From: Pseudoxanthomonas helianthi
GTDB lineage: Bacteria; Pseudomonadota; Gammaproteobacteria; Xanthomonadales; Xanthomonadaceae
Length of the DNA stretch: 64,000 nucleotides
Reading direction: 5' to 3'
NCBI RefSeq assembly: GCF_017939625.1
Contig: NZ_JAGKTC010000004.1
Coordinates: 233,954-297,953, forward strand
Positions within the stretch are counted from its first letter, which is position 1, and each line of letters starts with the position of its first letter. The notes beneath the pieces were generated by a model. It saw only the letters and a program-made list of their open reading frames with translations, was not told the DNA's origin and did not search any database. Position numbers and translations under genes: made by a program. Shown here piece by piece: positions 61,618 through 64,000 of this stretch.

Positions 61618-63309
61618 ATGCGCCTGAACGCCACCGCCGTGCTCGGCACGGCCGCCCTGACCCTGTTGACCGCCTGCGCCAGCGCGCCGGGCACGCACGC
61701 CGGCCCGGCCAGGGCCTACACGGTCGACGTCCCCGCCGTGCAGCATCCGCAGGGCGAGGACGCCGCGTGGTGGTATCGAAACGGCGCGGCGCGCGCCGCT
61801 GCCAACGGCGCGATGAACGGCAAGGCGAAGAACGTGATCCTGTTCCTCGGCGATGGCATGAGCCTGACCACGGTCGCCGCCGCGCGCATCTTCGACGGCC
61901 AGCGCAAGGGCGGTCCGGGCGAGGACAACCAGCTGTCGTGGGAGAAGTTCCCCTCCACCGCGCTCAGCAAGACCTACAACACCGATTCGCAGGTGCCCGA
62001 TTCCGCCGGCACCATGACCGCGATCACCACGGGCGTGAAGACCTTCATGGGCGCGATCGGCGTGTCCGCCGGCAAGCGCGGCGACTGCGCCGACAGCCTG
62101 AACCGCCAACAGCTCAGCTGGCTGGAACTGGCCGACAGCGCCGGCCTCGCCACCGGCGTGGTCACCACCACGCGCCTGACCCACGCCACGCCTGCGGCCA
62201 CCTACGCGCACGTGCCCGACCGCAACTGGGAAAACGACACCGACCTGTCGGACGAAGCGAAGGCCGCCGGTTGCAAGGACATCGCCCAGCAGTTGATGAC
62301 GCCGCGCTTCGGCCATGGCCCGATCGTGGCGATGGGCGGCGGACGCGGCGAATTCACCACGGTCGAGGAACACGATCCGGAACTCGACGACAAGGTCGGC
62401 CAGCGCCTCGACGGCCGCGATCTGGTCGCGGAATGGAAGGCCGCGCATCCGCAAGGCGCCTATGTGTGGAACGCGAAGCAGCTGCAGGAGGCGCAGGATG
62501 CACCGGCGCTGCTGGGTCTGTTCGAGTACGACCACATGCATTACGACCACGACCGGCCGAAGGACAAAGGCGGCGAGCCAAGCCTGGCCGACATGACCCG
62601 CGCGGCGATCCGCACGCTGTCGAAGCAGCCGAACGGTTACGTGCTGATGGTCGAAGGCGGACGCATCGACCATGCCAGCCATTCGGGCAACGCGTATCGA
62701 GCGCTGACCGATGCCGTCGCGCTGTCGGAGGCGGTGCAGGCCGCGGCCGATGCGACTTCGGCCGACGACACGCTGATCATCGTCACCGCCGATCATTCGC
62801 ATACGCTGGGCTTCGTCGGTTATCCGACGCGCGGCAACCCCATTCTCGGCAAGGTGCGCGGCAGCAGCGGCGAAGACGCCAGCGCCGGTTACGCGACCGA
62901 CGGTCTTGGCCTGCCCTATACCACGCTCAATTACATGAATGGTCCGGGCTACGCGGGCGCCAGCAACGAGCAACCGGCCGGCCCGAAGAAGTTCGATCAC
63001 TCGCCGAGCAGCTTCGATGCGTTCGATGGCCGTCCCGACTTGAACCATGTCGACACCGAGGATCCGGACTACATGCAGGAGGCGCTGTTCCCGGCCAAGG
63101 CCGAAACCCACGGCGGCGACGATGTCGGCATCTGGGCGCGCGGCCCCGGCAGCGATGCGGTACGCGGCACGGTCGAACAGAACACGATCTACCACTTCAT
63201 CGTGCAAGCCACGCCGAAACTGCGCGAACGCCTGTGTGCAGCCAAGACCTGCAACGCCGATGGCGTGCCGGTGGAGTTGCCGAAGCCGGTGGATTTCGAG
63301 AAGAAGTAA
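61618..63309 (+). CDS. Alkaline phosphatase, lipoprotein form
   Basis: A 563-residue phosphomonoesterase. The start MRLNATAVLGTAALTLLTAC is a lipoprotein signal with a lipobox at LTAC. The metal and catalytic parts are NVILFLGDGM, PDSAGTMTAITTG (nucleophile Ser), TTTRLTHATPAATYAH, VEGGRIDHASHSGN, TADHSHTLGF and the C-terminal ETHGGDDVGIWARG. These fit the PhoA superfamily at a length like the longer forms from marine and soil bacteria. It probably acts at the outer membrane or in the periplasm. A terminator follows. Confidence 0.94.
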   Translation: MRLNATAVLGTAALTLLTACASAPGTHAGPARAYTVDVPAVQHPQGEDAAWWYRNGAARAAANGAMNGKAKNVILFLGDGMSLTTVAAARIFDGQRKGGPGEDNQLSWEKFPSTALSKTYNTDSQVPDSAGTMTAITTGVKTFMGAIGVSAGKRGDCADSLNRQQLSWLELADSAGLATGVVTTTRLTHATPAATYAHVPDRNWENDTDLSDEAKAAGCKDIAQQLMTPRFGHGPIVAMGGGRGEFTTVEEHDPELDDKVGQRLDGRDLVAEWKAAHPQGAYVWNAKQLQEAQDAPALLGLFEYDHMHYDHDRPKDKGGEPSLADMTRAAIRTLSKQPNGYVLMVEGGRIDHASHSGNAYRALTDAVALSEAVQAAADATSADDTLIIVTADHSHTLGFVGYPTRGNPILGKVRGSSGEDASAGYATDGLGLPYTTLNYMNGPGYAGASNEQPAGPKKFDHSPSSFDAFDGRPDLNHVDTEDPDYMQEALFPAKAETHGGDDVGIWARGPGSDAVRGTVEQNTIYHFIVQATPKLRERLCAAKTCNADGVPVELPKPVDFEKK

Positions 63310-63340
63310 GCGGACGGCGATACCGCCATGCCGTCTATCA

Positions 63341-63371
63341 CGGCCCAGCCTGTCCGGCTGGGCCGTTTTGT
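63341..63371 (+). terminator. Rho-independent terminator after the phosphatase
   Basis: CGGCCCAGCC, loop TGTC and GGCTGGGCCG followed by TTTTGTT lie 31 bases after the stop codon. Confidence 0.88.
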
Positions 63372-63639
63372 TATGGCTGCAGGCGACGTGAGGATCGCCC
63401 GGAAAATGGCCTGCTCACGGCCATGCGATCGCTGCCTGGTTCGTTCGCGTTATCACTGCGAAGCAGCGGCGTTGGCGAAATAGGCTGCGGATCCGCCGTA
63501 TAACACCCTCAATGTTGCGGTCGCTTTGACCCGGCGAGATCGACCCAAGCCTTGGATTCTTGTAGGAAAAGTCTGATTGACGGGCTCACGAGGACATGTC
63601 CAGAATCCGCGCTACACCCCACTTTGGGGTCTAATCGTA

Positions 63640-63646
63640 GTTAGGC
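63640..63646 (+). other. Integron core-site-like heptamer GTTAGGC
   Basis: GTTAGGC fits the integron core-site consensus GTTRRRY and ends four bases before the ATG of a low-GC ORF, as in a gene cassette. The preceding bases CCCCACTTTGGGGTCTAATC can form a small hairpin. No partner site (RYYYAAC) was found with confidence in the ~270 bases upstream, and no integrase gene is in view. The 63372-63639 stretch otherwise holds no recognised feature. Confidence 0.3.
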
Positions 63647-63650
63647 CGCT

Positions 63651-63995
63651 ATGGCTGAGTACAAGATATTTTCTGGTAAAACCTTAATCGGTCACTCCGC
63701 CCTAGAATCCGGCGATCCGCCCATGGGCGTGGCATTTGGTTGTTTCCTCCCTACTCCCGAGTACTCGCTCGTCCAGTCACAGTGCATTGCTTGCCGTGAC
63801 TCTTCGCAGGAACACCTCGCTTTATCTGTTCTTTGCCCAAACAATGAGCTATTGGCTGCAGAGGGTGGTGTTGCAATCCTTGATTACTCACAGGAGGCTG
63901 GCCCAGAGGGGATTGAGGTGCATGCCTTTGGTATTGGCTATCCTCTGTATGAGCAGCTATTTCCCGCACAGATCGCTGCCTATCATCATGGGTAA
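63651..63995 (+). CDS. Hypothetical protein of low-GC origin
   Basis: A 114-residue protein, not recognised (MAEYKIFSGKTLIGHSALES at the start, FGIGYPLYEQLFPAQIAAYHH at the end). It has no signal peptide or membrane helix; the mix of strands and short helices suggests a small globular fold. The DNA is visibly richer in A and T (near 50% GC) and uses codons rare in the neighbours, so it was probably acquired. Its start lies four bases after a GTTAGGC heptamer, as in an integron cassette. The window ends five bases after the stop. Confidence 0.6.
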   Translation: MAEYKIFSGKTLIGHSALESGDPPMGVAFGCFLPTPEYSLVQSQCIACRDSSQEHLALSVLCPNNELLAAEGGVAILDYSQEAGPEGIEVHAFGIGYPLYEQLFPAQIAAYHHG

Positions 63996-64000
63996 GCGGC

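Noticed and set aside
63500..63650. Complete attC site before the last ORF
   Set aside because: GTATAAC at ~63511 differs from the RYYYAAC consensus and the segment does not fold convincingly with GTTAGGC; only the right core site is reported, with low confidence.

Overview
The window is about 64 kb of very GC-rich chromosome (most genes near 65-72% GC). The gene content and gene orders (lone gcvP behind a tandem glycine riboswitch, hflX-hflK-hflC-purA, minCDE, a bacterial M2 angiotensin-converting-enzyme homologue, and many REP/REPIN palindromes) point to a gammaproteobacterium of the Xanthomonadaceae/Lysobacteraceae (Lysobacter, Luteimonas or Thermomonas type). No rRNA, tRNA, CRISPR array, prophage or complete insertion sequence was seen. 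This assignment is inferred from content, not from a search.

Layout. 0-9 kb: end of alanine dehydrogenase, a methyltransferase with rlmKL, a hydrolase, an AmpD-like amidase, tesB with a DUF2007 gene, a secreted EF-hand protein, the N-degron enzyme bpt and a secreted phosphatase-fold lipoprotein. 9-15 kb: purT, then a tightly coupled six-gene membrane operon (SPFH protein, ribbon-helix-helix protein, DUF4177-like protein, CPBP intramembrane protease, PH-domain protein, small two-helix protein) behind a palindromic operator-like site, then an M15 peptidase. 15-22 kb: AlkA-type glycosylase, DUF423 protein, SRPBCC protein, a NarL/DesK-type two-component system, a GNAT gene and minCDE. 22-32 kb: small zincin, ACE-like lipoprotein, Rieske oxygenase coupled to an APC permease, Bcr/CflA exporter, and an ECF sigma/anti-sigma pair divergent from a subtilisin-like protease. 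32-48 kb: secreted and outer-membrane hypothetical proteins, gcvP with its riboswitch, DUF763 protein, S41 protease, M1 aminopeptidase, DinB-like protein with a SufR-like regulator, a haloperoxidase-fold protein lacking two canonical active-site residues, and a stress-type cluster (BON, small zinc-finger, CBS). 48-64 kb: purA-hflC-hflK-hflX, a PhnD-like sensor with a GGDEF-EAL enzyme, trmJ, suhB, a REP-associated tyrosine transposase (RAYT) between two inverted copies of its own REP, thioesterase/GNAT/symporter genes, an alkaline phosphatase, and a final low-GC ORF that starts just after an integron-like core site.

The most unusual signals are the RAYT with cognate REPs plus at least a dozen REP or REP-doublet loci (two of which supply stop codons); the SPFH/RHH/CPBP operon with a 17-bp palindrome upstream; a sharp drop to about 52% GC inside hflK-hflC, implying allelic replacement; the altered haloperoxidase active site; and the possible gene cassette at the right edge.
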